Shown one piece after another: positions 15,687 through 25,174 of a DNA stretch of 39,093 nt (position 1 is its first letter; each line of letters begins with the position of its first letter). Origin of the DNA: CAZRAL01 sp964598005 (GTDB lineage: Bacteria; Pseudomonadota; Gammaproteobacteria; Burkholderiales; Usitatibacteraceae); the NCBI GenBank assembly GCA_964598005.1, contig CAZRAL010000020.1, positions 1-39,093 of the forward strand. Direction: 5' to 3'. Below the pieces are notes generated by a model. That model saw only the letters and a list, made by a program, of their open reading frames with translations, ran no database searches and was not told where the DNA came from. The position numbers were made by a program, and so were the translations under genes.

Positions 15687-17012
15687 CTATCGCCCGCGCG
15701 CGCCCGATTTTCGGCGCACGCCTGCATGTCCAGCCAGCCCGCCAAAACTGCCGCCCGGTTTTGGGCCTTTCGATGCGGTCACGCCTGATCTGGGTTTAGC
15801 CTGCGCCTGCCCGGAACGCCTGCCGCGCTGTTGCCCGCCCATCACAATAGGTTCAGCCTTGATCGTGGGATCGACTTCAAAACCGGGGATCACTTCCTTA
15901 GGAATCGAGCGTTTAATCAGTTTTTCGATATCCTTCAAAAAAGCCAGTTCGTCGACGCACACCAGCGAAATCGCTTCACCCTCTACCCCCGCACGGCCGG
16001 TGCGGCCAATGCGATGCACATAGTCCTCGGGCACATTCGGCAACTCGTAATTGATTACGTGCGGCAATTCCACAATATCGATTCCGCGTGCGGCAATATC
16101 GGTCGCCACTAACACGCGTAATTGGCCGCCTTTGAATTCCGCAAGTGCACGGGTACGCGCGCCCTGACTCTTGTTGCCGTGGATCGCGAGTGCCGGAATA
16201 CCCGCATCGTTGAGCTGCTCGGCCAGCCGGTTTGCACCGTGCTTGGTGCGCGTAAATACCAGCACTTGGTGCCAATCGTTTTGTTTGATGAGGTGGGTAA
16301 GGAGGTGGCGCTTTTTGTCGCGATCGACCGGATGAACCTTCTGCGCAATCAGTTCGGCGGTGGCATTGCGGCGCGCCACTTCGATCAACGCGGGCGCATT
16401 CAGCAAGCTATCCGCCAGCGTTTTGATTTCGTCAGAAAAAGTGGCGGAAAACAACAGGTTCTGGCGCTGCTTGGGTAACAAGGCCAGGACCCGTTTGATG
16501 TCATGAATAAATCCCATGTCGAGCATGCGATCGGCTTCGTCGAGCACCAGAATTTCGATATGCGAAAGATCGAGCGTACGTTGTTGAACATGATCGAGCA
16601 AACGGCCCGGCGTGGCGACAAGAATATCGACCCGCTTTTTCAACTGCGCGATTTGCGGGTGAATGCCGACGCCGCCGAACATCACCATCGAATTGAGATC
16701 GACGTACTTGCCGTAGTCGCGCACGCTTTCCTCGACTTGCGCGGCAAGCTCGCGCGTAGGAGTAAGAATCAACGCACGAATGACCGGGCGCACTTTCGAC
16801 ACCGCCTTTGGCGGGGTGGTTGAAAGCCGCTGCAGGATAGGCAAGGTGAACCCAGCCGTTTTGCCGGTTCCGGTCTGGGCACCCGCCAGCAAATCGCCAC
16901 CGGAAAGCACGGCTGGAATCGCCTGAGCCTGAATCGGCGTGGGAACGGTATAACCTTTTTCGGTAACTGCGCGAAGAATGGGTTCGGATAATCCGAGGGA
17001 AGCAAAAGACAT
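15687..17012 (-). CDS. rhlE: DEAD-box ATP-dependent RNA helicase, RhlE type
   Basis: The 441-aa protein carries a full set of DEAD-box motifs. These are the Q motif (FASLGLSEPILRAV...PTPIQ, 3-28), Walker A AQTGTGKT (45-52), DEAD within 'VLDEADRMLDMGF' (about 155-167), SAT in 'LFSATFSDE' (about 186-194), 'ATDIAARGIDI' and the final 'HRIGRTGRAG'. The C-terminal tail (about 385-441) is basic and rich in Arg, Gly and Ser, as expected for an RNA-binding extension in RhlE proteins. It would unwind short RNA duplexes, for example during ribosome assembly or RNA decay. AGGAA lies upstream of ATG 17012. It is 199 bp downstream of the macroglobulin operon on the same strand and converges with the Cys-rich gene. 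Confidence 0.92.
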   Translation of the reverse strand: MSFASLGLSEPILRAVTEKGYTVPTPIQAQAIPAVLSGGDLLAGAQTGTGKTAGFTLPILQRLSTTPPKAVSKVRPVIRALILTPTRELAAQVEESVRDYGKYVDLNSMVMFGGVGIHPQIAQLKKRVDILVATPGRLLDHVQQRTLDLSHIEILVLDEADRMLDMGFIHDIKRVLALLPKQRQNLLFSATFSDEIKTLADSLLNAPALIEVARRNATAELIAQKVHPVDRDKKRHLLTHLIKQNDWHQVLVFTRTKHGANRLAEQLNDAGIPALAIHGNKSQGARTRALAEFKGGQLRVLVATDIAARGIDIVELPHVINYELPNVPEDYVHRIGRTGRAGVEGEAISLVCVDELAFLKDIEKLIKRSIPKEVIPGFEVDPTIKAEPIVMGGQQRGRRSGQAQAKPRSGVTASKGPKPGGSFGGLAGHAGVRRKSGARGR

Positions 17013-17211
17013 GAAAATTCCTGAAGAGAGTATCGGCCTGTCGCCGTATCAAGGCGCCAGTCAGGGTAGGCCAAGGAGGGTAAATGGGAAAGGGCTGCAG
17101 AAGCGAAGACTGGAATAGACTATGCGGCCTGCATGCAGGATAACACAGGCACGGATTGAAACTGGCCAAGATACCGTGGTGTCCGCCTCTGGAAAACGAC
17201 GTCTCTATGTA

Positions 17212-18003
17212 TTAAAACATAAACGATTTCACCAACGTAAGATCGCTGATCTTGCGTAAAGGAATCACAAAACTTTCACGTTTTTCACGCGCCGTATTTT
17301 CGTTAAAGATCAGCGTCACCTGCGTGGTAATCACCGGTTTCTCGCGCGTCGATTCGTCGAAGTGATAGCCGCCCGGCCCCAGATTGCCCCAGTAGTTCAC
17401 ATAGACATGATAAGCCCCTCGCAAGGGTGCGGTAACCGAAAACATTTCCGGGCCGGGACCATCGACACTATCCACATCAAGCCCACCACCGCCCGTTAAC
17501 ACTGGATGTGCCCAAAAGGCATGCTGCCCATCGGGCGTGATGACGTGCAGATCGACCTCGGCTTCCGGCGCGTCCCAGGAAAGAACAATGCGCAGTTGCG
17601 CCTGAGTCAGGGTGGCGTTGGCTTCATAAAACTGGACGCGCTTGCCGGATTTGCCGTTATTAGCGCGCACCTCGATACTGTTGGAACCCCTACCGAATGC
17701 GTAATAACGGCTGAAACGTCCGTCTTCTCCCGTATAAAGCGCCATTGAATTACCGTTCACAATCAGGGTTCCAGGCATGCGCTTTTTACCGACCGTCTGA
17801 ATATGACCTTGAATCAGCATGCGCTGTTTTTGCGCGCCGCGATCGATGGGCGGAGTCGGATAGGCTACGCCGCGTTGCTCGCTACGATCGGTTAGGCCGG
17901 AGTAATTCCAGCCACCACGCGGCAGCTCCAAGCGTATGGCGTCGTCAGCCAATGCAGCCACACTGACTACCATCATGAACCCTATCCAGCGATAAAAATT
18001 CAT
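17212..18003 (-). CDS. Secreted DUF2135 (YfaP-like) protein, second copy
   Basis: The 263-aa protein has a signal peptide (MNFYRWIGFMMVVSVAALA) and then 'IRLELPRGGW'. Residues about 65-125 resemble a carboxypeptidase-regulatory-like beta sandwich ('GTLIVNGNSMALYTGEDGRFSRYYAFGRGSN'). The DUF2135 domain follows, with 'LSWDAPEAEVDLHVITPDG' and 'GAYHVYVNYWG'. It is a diverged paralogue of the preceding gene and overlaps that gene's stop by 4 bp (ATGA), so translation is probably coupled. It is the last gene of the macroglobulin operon. In E. coli the corresponding operon has a single yfaP. The Asp-rich 'DVDLHV' loop suggests a calcium-binding beta domain, which I infer only. The location would be periplasmic. 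Confidence 0.85.
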   Translation of the reverse strand: MNFYRWIGFMMVVSVAALADDAIRLELPRGGWNYSGLTDRSEQRGVAYPTPPIDRGAQKQRMLIQGHIQTVGKKRMPGTLIVNGNSMALYTGEDGRFSRYYAFGRGSNSIEVRANNGKSGKRVQFYEANATLTQAQLRIVLSWDAPEAEVDLHVITPDGQHAFWAHPVLTGGGGLDVDSVDGPGPEMFSVTAPLRGAYHVYVNYWGNLGPGGYHFDESTREKPVITTQVTLIFNENTAREKRESFVIPLRKISDLTLVKSFMF

Positions 18004-18758
18004 GGATAGCTGAACGATTTGACAAAGGTGAGTTCGCCCGCCTTGCGCAAAGGCACCTGCACAATCTGGCGTTTTTCGGAGATCGTGGCTTCCTGCGTCA
18101 CAATGGCGACCTGAGCTGTGGTGACTTCCTGGTTATCGCCGCCACTGCCGTAATAATTTACAAATACGTGGTAAACCCCTTTCGGCGGAGCGGGGTTGGC
18201 GTAAATTTCCGGCCCGTATCCGGTGGTGACATCGATATCGAGCGCACCGCCATTTTGGCCTACCCGATTGCCGTAAAAGACATGAACACCATCGGGCGAA
18301 ACCACGTGCAAATCAAGGTCGGTGCCATCGCTATCCCAGGAAAGCACAATGCGCATTTTGGCGGCTGGTCTGCCGGAATAACTGTCAAAAAATTGAACGC
18401 GTTTATGCTGACGGCCATCCGGTGTACGTACCTCGATACTGTTGGAGCCCCCGCCAAACGAATAGGGGCGCTCGAAATTACCGTTTTCCTTGAGCGAAAG
18501 TGGCATGGCCACGCCATTCACAATCAATGTAGCCGGTCTCTTTTCCTTGGGAAGTTTGGCAATGTGTCCTTTGATCAGCGCCTGCGCGGCCTGGCCTGCC
18601 GCATTGACCGAGGATGCGGGATAGTGCACCTCCTGACGAAAACCAGCAGCTTCGCCTTCGCTAAAACGCCAGCCACCACGCGGCAGCTCCACATTGATTT
18701 GAGCGCCCGCCTGTAGTGGAATGAAAACAATCATCGCCAGCAAAAAAAATCTATGCAT
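18000..18758 (-). CDS. yfaP: Secreted DUF2135 (YfaP-like) protein, first copy
   Basis: The 252-aa protein starts with a signal peptide (MHRFFLLAMIVFIPLQAGA) followed by 'INVELPRGGWRFSEGEA'. It shares with its downstream neighbour the blocks 'ATLIVNG.AMPL', 'FGGGSNSIEVRTPDG', 'RIVLSWDSDGTDLDLHVVSPDG', 'GVYHVFVNYYG' and the C-terminal 'VPLRKAGELTFVKSFSY'. The last block probably closes the fold. It lies 3 bp downstream of the DUF2300 gene and overlaps the next gene by 4 bp. DUF2135 proteins accompany YfaS-type macroglobulins in E. coli and Pseudomonas. Their biochemical role is not established to my knowledge. The tandem pair suggests either a heterodimer or divergence of function. Confidence 0.87.
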   Translation of the reverse strand: MHRFFLLAMIVFIPLQAGAQINVELPRGGWRFSEGEAAGFRQEVHYPASSVNAAGQAAQALIKGHIAKLPKEKRPATLIVNGVAMPLSLKENGNFERPYSFGGGSNSIEVRTPDGRQHKRVQFFDSYSGRPAAKMRIVLSWDSDGTDLDLHVVSPDGVHVFYGNRVGQNGGALDIDVTTGYGPEIYANPAPPKGVYHVFVNYYGSGGDNQEVTTAQVAIVTQEATISEKRQIVQVPLRKAGELTFVKSFSYP

Positions 18759-18761
18759 GAA

Positions 18762-20468
18762 TCAACTCCCAATCAAACGGCGTGCAAGACGCTCGATATA
18801 TTCCTCGTCCGACCCGTTGGGATGAAAACGAAAGGCCAAATGCAGATATTCGTGCGCCAGCGTGGTACGTTCGTCGAGACTGCGCCAGCCCCGGGCATAA
18901 ATACGGAGGCGTAACTGATCGGAAAAGGGATGCGCGCTGTCGGTCAATGTGCATACCTTGATGGGCTGCCCCAGTGTTTCGTACCCGGGCTCAGCGCGCA
19001 ATTGCTTTTTCCAGACCGGTGCGGCCTGCCCCAACCATTTTTCTGCCGCCTCCATGCGCGTGCAATCCTCTCGTCCATTTAATGCCCCCAGACTGGCTTT
19101 GGGATAAGCAGCGGAAAGAATCTGCTCGAAATCCCGGTTCGTCTTTTCCTGCGCCACGGCGTCGTGCCAGGCCAGCCGGTTCACGCCTCCGGTATCGCGA
19201 TGATATTGAACCGGTACGCCTTTCAGAACGATCTCGTCGGTAAACCATGCCGCCGCGCGTGCCGCATCAGTGGGCGGATTGGCGCTGACGCGCTGGGTGC
19301 GGCTCGAATCCTCGATATGCCAGCAACCGTTTTCAAACCGGGCGTTTTGCAACAGATAACTGCGCGCCGCAATCGCCAGTGCACGCGCCGACTGCACATG
19401 GGCGGCGTTGCCTTCGCGATCGATCACACGCGCAATGTAATCGTTAAGCATGAAGCGGCCGCTGATCGCAGGCACCGGATCATCGCGTAGCGATAATTGG
19501 CCGCGCGACGTAATGGTGAGCCAGTTGCCGTTGCGGAATTCCAGCCGATAACTGCCATTCAACGTGCCCGGTTTCGCTTGCACGGCCTCGCTTTTATGCC
19601 ACACCGCACGCAGGCCATAGCGCGCAAAAAAATCGACATCGACACAACTTTTTTGCTCGTCTATCCCTTCTCCACCATCCTGCCAACGCAACGGCGGAAG
19701 GGCCGCTGCAAGCGGGGCGGCCCAGGTTGTCAGCGCGGATCGACTGGAGCCCCGCGCGCCGAACCAGAACGGCGTCCCATCCGCCAACCAGCCTGCTGCG
19801 CCGCCAAAGGCAATGCCTTTTTCGCGATGCCAGGTAAAGGTCTTGTAGCGCACGCCGCTGCCCAGTTGCACCCAGGCGCCGCGGCCATATCCTTCCACAC
19901 CGGTTTCCAGCAAGGCGCGCCGTGCCTCGGCTCTGGCCTGCGGCGTAATCATGGCCAGCGTCTGTAACAACGCGTCCAGTTGGACTTCGGTATCCGGCGT
20001 CAAGCGTTCCAGTGCCAGCAACCAGGAGGTGGACGCATTTTTATCAACCCTGTTCTTCCAGTGGTTTCGCCAGTCGTTTGCAGTAATGTGCAGACGGGCG
20101 GGCGCATAGTAGGGCGCACATGAGCGCGCCAGTGCCGGGCCACGGCTTACACTTTCGCCCGGCTCACAGCAATAATGTTCTTCACTCGCGGGCGCGGAAC
20201 GCTTGTCGGCACACACGTAAGCGGGTTCCTCGCTACGGCGTTCGGCTAAATAAGCAAACACAAACAATTTCCACAGGCTACCCAGCGGCACCTTTTGCGC
20301 TGCAGCCTCGCGACTCGCGGCGACCGAGCCATTGGCCGTCAGCACCCGTACACTGACTTGACCCTCGCGCAGCCAGGCGACCATGGCCTCGTCCGCGGCA
20401 TAGGCGGGATGGGCTGCGCCTATCACCAAGGTGCAGGCGCAAAGGCTAGCGAATATCGATCCGCGCAT
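18762..20468 (-). CDS. yfaQ: DUF2300 (YfaQ-like) secreted protein with SxxK, SpoIID-like and HExxH segments
   Basis: The 568-aa exported protein (signal peptide MRGSIFASLCACTLVIGAA, cleavage near AYA/A) belongs to the family of E. coli YfaQ. Three segments can be read. Residues 60-245 hold GSLWK (Ser64, Lys67) and YKTFTW (209-213), then 'GGAAGWLADGTPFWFG', resembling the SxxK and KTG boxes of penicillin-binding proteins. Residues 340-465 resemble SpoIID ('ARALAIAARSYLL', 'QYHRDTGGVN'). The C-terminus has the zinc-protease-like HEYLH (539-543). Numerous cysteines suggest disulfides. I start at ATG 20468, which overlaps the macroglobulin gene by 23 bp, because the signal peptide begins there. 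Functions are inferred from motifs. Confidence 0.85.
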   Translation of the reverse strand: MRGSIFASLCACTLVIGAAHPAYAADEAMVAWLREGQVSVRVLTANGSVAASREAAAQKVPLGSLWKLFVFAYLAERRSEEPAYVCADKRSAPASEEHYCCEPGESVSRGPALARSCAPYYAPARLHITANDWRNHWKNRVDKNASTSWLLALERLTPDTEVQLDALLQTLAMITPQARAEARRALLETGVEGYGRGAWVQLGSGVRYKTFTWHREKGIAFGGAAGWLADGTPFWFGARGSSRSALTTWAAPLAAALPPLRWQDGGEGIDEQKSCVDVDFFARYGLRAVWHKSEAVQAKPGTLNGSYRLEFRNGNWLTITSRGQLSLRDDPVPAISGRFMLNDYIARVIDREGNAAHVQSARALAIAARSYLLQNARFENGCWHIEDSSRTQRVSANPPTDAARAAAWFTDEIVLKGVPVQYHRDTGGVNRLAWHDAVAQEKTNRDFEQILSAAYPKASLGALNGREDCTRMEAAEKWLGQAAPVWKKQLRAEPGYETLGQPIKVCTLTDSAHPFSDQLRLRIYARGWRSLDERTTLAHEYLHLAFRFHPNGSDEEYIERLARRLIGS

Positions 20469-23400
20469 GCGGCTTTTCCTCGAAGGCTTTTTGTTCGGGT
20501 TGATACATGCGGTAGTAACGTACTGGTGGCAATACAAATTTGCCACTTTGCGATATGCGTACCAGATGTTTCACCAGCAGTTTGCTATCCAGCACTTCAA
20601 CCGGTACGGCATAACCATCGGAGCGTGATTCGTAGCGTGCCCGCTCCAAAGGCTGCGTCTCGCTGCCGGGCATGCGGGTGGTAATACCCCAGGTCGTGCG
20701 TTCGGCCATGGCTCCCGGTGGCAGCGGCGCTTCGAGAATGCCGAAACGTAGTGCGGGACCGGACAATTTTTTCAATTCGATCACATCCAGATAAACTTCA
20801 TCGGTTTCAAGCGTGTCATCAGCTTTCACCAATTCGAGGTCGTAATGGGTTGCCTCGGTAGAAAATTCGTAGTTGACCCGGCCCCGTACTGGGGGCGTGT
20901 CCGGGGTTGTTTTATTTGCCTTGACCACTGCTTTATTGCTGTTGTGATCGTCGTTGCGGCTCAGGCGATAGAGACGACGTTCTACCTGAACCGGCAAAGT
21001 CGAAGTTTCGGCCTCGCGGCTGTCGAATTGCGCGACGGCAACCAAACCGGCCGGTGGCGGCTGGGGCAGTTTTATCCTGTTAGGCAAGGTGCCATTGGGC
21101 CAGCGGAACAGTTGTTGACCGGTTGCGGTTTCAATCGCCTGCCACGGTGCATCGAGATTGATCGAGGGAACGGCCGCACGCAAAAAGCTGTCGGCATTTT
21201 TTGCCGAAGCGCCCCGCAAGGCGCGATAAGTCCAGGTCAAAGTCAGTGCGCGGTCGATGGTCGGCATTTCAGCCCGCACATTTTCCAGTACACGCTTGGC
21301 GTCCTGCGTGGTCAGGCGGCCGGTCAGCATCAACAAAGATTCACCAATGGGCAACTTGACCGCATTCAGTTGTGCCGCTGCTTTTTCCAGCAAGGGCGCC
21401 ATGCCCTGAGGCAATTTGCCTTGCACCGTTTGCACGATATGTGCGATCAGCAAGGTCGTCATGGCGGCAGGAATATCGCCTTCGTCTTGAGCCAGCACCA
21501 TGCTGGTAAAGGGGGAGGGCTTGGCTGATTTTTCTCCTTTAGACGTAGATGGCGCAGAAGATGCCGCCAGTTGCTCTTCAGCCAGCGCTTCGGCCAGCGA
21601 ACGAACTGGCAGCCCCATTTCCTGCATCCACGACAGCATCAAGGCCCGATGCCAGCGCGAACGCTTGACACCTTGCTTGCGGTACACCTCGATCAGCCGA
21701 TCCCAATGGCCAGCGGGCATGTCCAGTTTGAGCGCGCGGCTGGCGTACCAGTCGGCGTAATAGGCATAGGTCGTCAGCAAGGCATCGGCATCCTTATCCG
21801 GCGGGCTCCACCAGCCAAAGGTGGCCTGTGGCCCGGCCAGTTGCGCCAAACGGAAGCGGCTGCTGTGTAACCGTTGGGTCAATTGGCTGTCCAGCCGCTG
21901 GTCGCTGGGCAACAACGATTGCAAGGCGAGGCTATAGGGCAACAGCCGGCTTGCGGTCTGCTCCACGCACCCATAGGGGTAATCGATCAGATCGTCCATC
22001 AGCCGGCGGAATTGTAGCGCCGTCGAATCAGCAAACTGTAAGCGCACATTGCGCGCGTCGGCGGGCAGGTTCAATGCTGTTTCCTGAGCGGCGATGGGGA
22101 TATTCAACGAGCGCGGGCTTTGCCATTGCGTCGGCAAAATTTTGAGTGGTACCGCCAACGCATCGATCACTTTTCCGCCATTGGAAAGGGTCAGGTTGAT
22201 CTCTGCCTGATTGGTGGCCGCTTGCAGCGGCAGGCTAAGGAAGTTGGCGCCCGGTTTGACCTTGATGCTATCGCGCCGCTTCAGGCCCGCACCAGATGCG
22301 GCCAGCTCGACCGTGGCATCACTGTTACCCTGATTGAAAATGGCCACGCTGGCGTTGGGCGCATCCTGCATGCGCATCCAGGTGGGGCTGGTCCATTTCA
22401 CATAAAAATTCTTGTCCGAACGCACGTGGGCGATATTTTGACCGACCATGCCTGCAGAGTCCGCCGCCCGCACGGTCACCCGCCAGCGGGTCAGCGAATC
22501 GGGCATGGTGAATGAAACGCGCGCGTGGCCGTTTTTATCGACGCTCACCACCGGTTGCCAGAGCGCCGTGTCTTTATCTTCACGGCGCGGACGTTCGAGA
22601 ACCTTGATGGTGCGCTGATGCGTCTGGCGCTGCGTGGGCAAGGCAGGCTTGGTGGGTGGCTTGGCTAGATCATAGCCGATGAAGTTCAGGCTGGCCGAGG
22701 TGCGCACATTGTTACGCCGCGGATGATAGAAAAAATCGAAGACATTGGGCGCAATTTCGGGCTGCAATACGTAGATCATTTCATCGACCACACTGACCGT
22801 CAGTTGTGCGCCCGCTGCGGGTTTGCTGCCCAGTTGCGCCGTCAAATCGAGGGTCACCGTTTCGCCCGGCATATAAACGGATTTATCCGCCTTGACGGCG
22901 ATGTCGATACGCGGCTGCGCCACCTTCAGCCCCAGATTCTGGAAAACATATTCCCCATCCTTGGTATACACCACCGAAAAGGTAATGTTGGGCCCATAGT
23001 CCTCGCGAACCGGGATCGAGGCACGCCATTGCATGGGGGAAAGCCGAACCGCGCGCACCCACGGTGCGCCGCCGCTCATCAATGCGGTTTTTTCCACGCG
23101 GTCGCGCTCCAGCGTAAACAGCGCTTGATCAACTTTTTGCGGGAAAGTAATCAATGCCTGTGCTGTTTCACCCGGTTTGTATTGGGTTTTATCGAAAACC
23201 ATTTCCACCGAGCCTTGCGGCGCACCGATACCGGGGCCGCTAACGTAATGCGATGTTGCGCCGACGATATTCCCTCGGGCATCGCGCAGCGAAACAGTAT
23301 AGGTGCCCGGCTCCTGAAAGGTCAGGGAAAAATCCTCGCCTGCTTTCAATGCACCGGAGGCACGCTTGCGATTCTCCAGCCGCACCCATTCCCACGAGGC

Positions 23401-25116
23401 GACCGGTGCCGTATCGATTGTGGAAAGCGCACGCATGGCAAAGCGGACGGCTTCGCCGGCTGCGGAAAAAGCGCGCTCGCTTTTGAGCGCATAGGTGCCC
23501 GCGCCGCGCTCGACCAGTATTTCCCTTGTGCTGCGCACGCGATAGGCCGCGCCATCGGTCGCCAATACGGTGATGACATAACGGCTGGGCTCATCGGCAG
23601 CCGGTAATTCGAAAGGGGCCATGCCTTTGGCATCGGTTTCGAATACCGCCGTGCTGAGCTGGACCGGGAATTGCCCGGCGTAGCCCAGGTCGCCCTCGAT
23701 CATGCTCAGGCGCTGCGCGCGCACCGAGAGTTCAACCTTGGCATCGGCCACCGGCTTGCCATCCGGGTAGACCAGCTGGATCTGGCCCTTCAGCGCTTCC
23801 CCGATTTTGAAATCGCGTTTTTCCGGCAACACATTGATTTCGAAATGCGGCTTTTGATATTCCGCCACCCGGAACGCCGCCCCATACGCATCGCCTTTAT
23901 AAGTGAAGCGCAATTCGTAACCGCCAGCCACGGCGTTATCGGGCAATTGAAAACTGGTGTCTGCTCCATTTTGCGGGGTAATGCGCAAATTTTGACCCGC
24001 GACCGGAAACCCGTTGGCATCGAATACTTCCAGTTTAAGATCGGCAGCCTGAATGACACTCGATTCGCGGGCGGAACGAAAGGTGCGACCGAGAAATTTT
24101 ACAAATACGGTATCGCCTGCGCGATACAACGGACGATCGGTCACCGCGTATAGCTTGGTGTTGTAGATTTCGCTGTCGTAGTAATAATTTTCTGCAATGA
24201 AGATGCCGCCTTGTGGGTCCTCACCGAAAACATAGGTTTTTTCCGGGGCAGCCCGTTGAAAGAGCACCACGCCGCGCTTATCGGTGCCACTGCTCCCCAA
24301 TACACCGACCCCATCGCTCCACACCACCTCGGTTCCACCAACCGGATTGCCTTTATGGCGATTCGCCGCCCAAACCAGCATTTGATTCGACGATATCTTG
24401 GTCACCGCAATCGTGTCGGATACAAATACCAGCGTCACCGCGCGATAGTCGCCGACCATGGCTTCCACCAGATACAGCCCAGGCTCACGCTGGCCGAGCG
24501 GAATCAGCACATTGCCTTTTTGCGGTTGAATGAATTCGCTGCTGCTGCCGGAAAGTTTGACCCCGGCTGGCGGTTTGATCGGTTGGGCAAACTGCACCGG
24601 GTAACGGAAACTGTCTACCAGAATATGCGCCTTCAAAGGCCGGTACTTGGGATGCAATTTTTCCGGCGGACTGCTTTGATTCACCAGTGGATGCGAGCGC
24701 ACCCCGGGCGCTTGCTCGGTGACGGCCTGCCGCGCCTCCGGAGAAAAAAGCGCGCGCCAGGCGCTGCGCGATTCCATCCACCAGTTATCCCAGATTCGTG
24801 TCAGGGCATTGGCCAGCCCGGGGCCAGCATAATCCCCCTTGACATCGATGCGGTGCAGATTTTTTTGCCGCTTGAGAAAATCCAGCGGCTGCTTGACCCG
24901 ATAGACGTAAATGTCCGCGCCGCCATATTCCGCTACGGCGCTCATGTCCTGCGCTTCCAGCCGCACCATCGCAGGCTCGTTGGCGCCATACGAGGCATCG
25001 CTCAATAAAAAGAAAGCACCGCCGCGTGTGCCTTCTTCCGCTTGGACAGGCTGAATCGCAGCAGCCGACAGGAGGCATGTGGTAAGCAGACCGAGAAGAA
25101 AATTTTTCATGATCAT
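20446..25116 (-). CDS. yfaS: Bacterial alpha-2-macroglobulin (YfaS/MagD-like) with thioester motif
   Basis: This 1556-aa protein is a bacterial alpha-2-macroglobulin, a family proposed to trap foreign proteases in the periplasm. It has a Sec signal peptide (NFLLGLLTTCLLSAAAIQPVQA). The Cys there is not in a lipobox, so it is probably not a lipoprotein. Repeated MG-type beta domains fill residues about 30-800 ('YRAGDTVFVKFLGR', 'YKPGETAQALITF', 'YMPGETVTLDLTAQ'). A Gln/Arg-rich, bait-like stretch lies near 820-850. 'PDSLTRWRVTVRAAD' follows. The thioester-domain motif YPYGCVEQ (Cys1050, Gln1053) is intact, and an alpha/alpha-toroid and receptor-like C-terminal domain complete it. The ATG at 25116 or the one two codons later (25110) may be used. 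Confidence 0.92.
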   Translation of the reverse strand: MIMKNFLLGLLTTCLLSAAAIQPVQAEEGTRGGAFFLLSDASYGANEPAMVRLEAQDMSAVAEYGGADIYVYRVKQPLDFLKRQKNLHRIDVKGDYAGPGLANALTRIWDNWWMESRSAWRALFSPEARQAVTEQAPGVRSHPLVNQSSPPEKLHPKYRPLKAHILVDSFRYPVQFAQPIKPPAGVKLSGSSSEFIQPQKGNVLIPLGQREPGLYLVEAMVGDYRAVTLVFVSDTIAVTKISSNQMLVWAANRHKGNPVGGTEVVWSDGVGVLGSSGTDKRGVVLFQRAAPEKTYVFGEDPQGGIFIAENYYYDSEIYNTKLYAVTDRPLYRAGDTVFVKFLGRTFRSARESSVIQAADLKLEVFDANGFPVAGQNLRITPQNGADTSFQLPDNAVAGGYELRFTYKGDAYGAAFRVAEYQKPHFEINVLPEKRDFKIGEALKGQIQLVYPDGKPVADAKVELSVRAQRLSMIEGDLGYAGQFPVQLSTAVFETDAKGMAPFELPAADEPSRYVITVLATDGAAYRVRSTREILVERGAGTYALKSERAFSAAGEAVRFAMRALSTIDTAPVASWEWVRLENRKRASGALKAGEDFSLTFQEPGTYTVSLRDARGNIVGATSHYVSGPGIGAPQGSVEMVFDKTQYKPGETAQALITFPQKVDQALFTLERDRVEKTALMSGGAPWVRAVRLSPMQWRASIPVREDYGPNITFSVVYTKDGEYVFQNLGLKVAQPRIDIAVKADKSVYMPGETVTLDLTAQLGSKPAAGAQLTVSVVDEMIYVLQPEIAPNVFDFFYHPRRNNVRTSASLNFIGYDLAKPPTKPALPTQRQTHQRTIKVLERPRREDKDTALWQPVVSVDKNGHARVSFTMPDSLTRWRVTVRAADSAGMVGQNIAHVRSDKNFYVKWTSPTWMRMQDAPNASVAIFNQGNSDATVELAASGAGLKRRDSIKVKPGANFLSLPLQAATNQAEINLTLSNGGKVIDALAVPLKILPTQWQSPRSLNIPIAAQETALNLPADARNVRLQFADSTALQFRRLMDDLIDYPYGCVEQTASRLLPYSLALQSLLPSDQRLDSQLTQRLHSSRFRLAQLAGPQATFGWWSPPDKDADALLTTYAYYADWYASRALKLDMPAGHWDRLIEVYRKQGVKRSRWHRALMLSWMQEMGLPVRSLAEALAEEQLAASSAPSTSKGEKSAKPSPFTSMVLAQDEGDIPAAMTTLLIAHIVQTVQGKLPQGMAPLLEKAAAQLNAVKLPIGESLLMLTGRLTTQDAKRVLENVRAEMPTIDRALTLTWTYRALRGASAKNADSFLRAAVPSINLDAPWQAIETATGQQLFRWPNGTLPNRIKLPQPPPAGLVAVAQFDSREAETSTLPVQVERRLYRLSRNDDHNSNKAVVKANKTTPDTPPVRGRVNYEFSTEATHYDLELVKADDTLETDEVYLDVIELKKLSGPALRFGILEAPLPPGAMAERTTWGITTRMPGSETQPLERARYESRSDGYAVPVEVLDSKLLVKHLVRISQSGKFVLPPVRYYRMYQPEQKAFEEKPHARIDIR

Positions 25117-25174
25117 ATTTAGTGTGAAAGAAAGTTTCTTTTATCGTCAGAGGTGGTGGCAACCACCATGATCG

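Noticed and set aside
22723..23607. Long open frame (294 codons) on the plus strand inside the macroglobulin gene
   Set aside because: It is antisense to a protein with clear family motifs, has no recognisable domain, and a GC-rich gene commonly gives long antisense frames.
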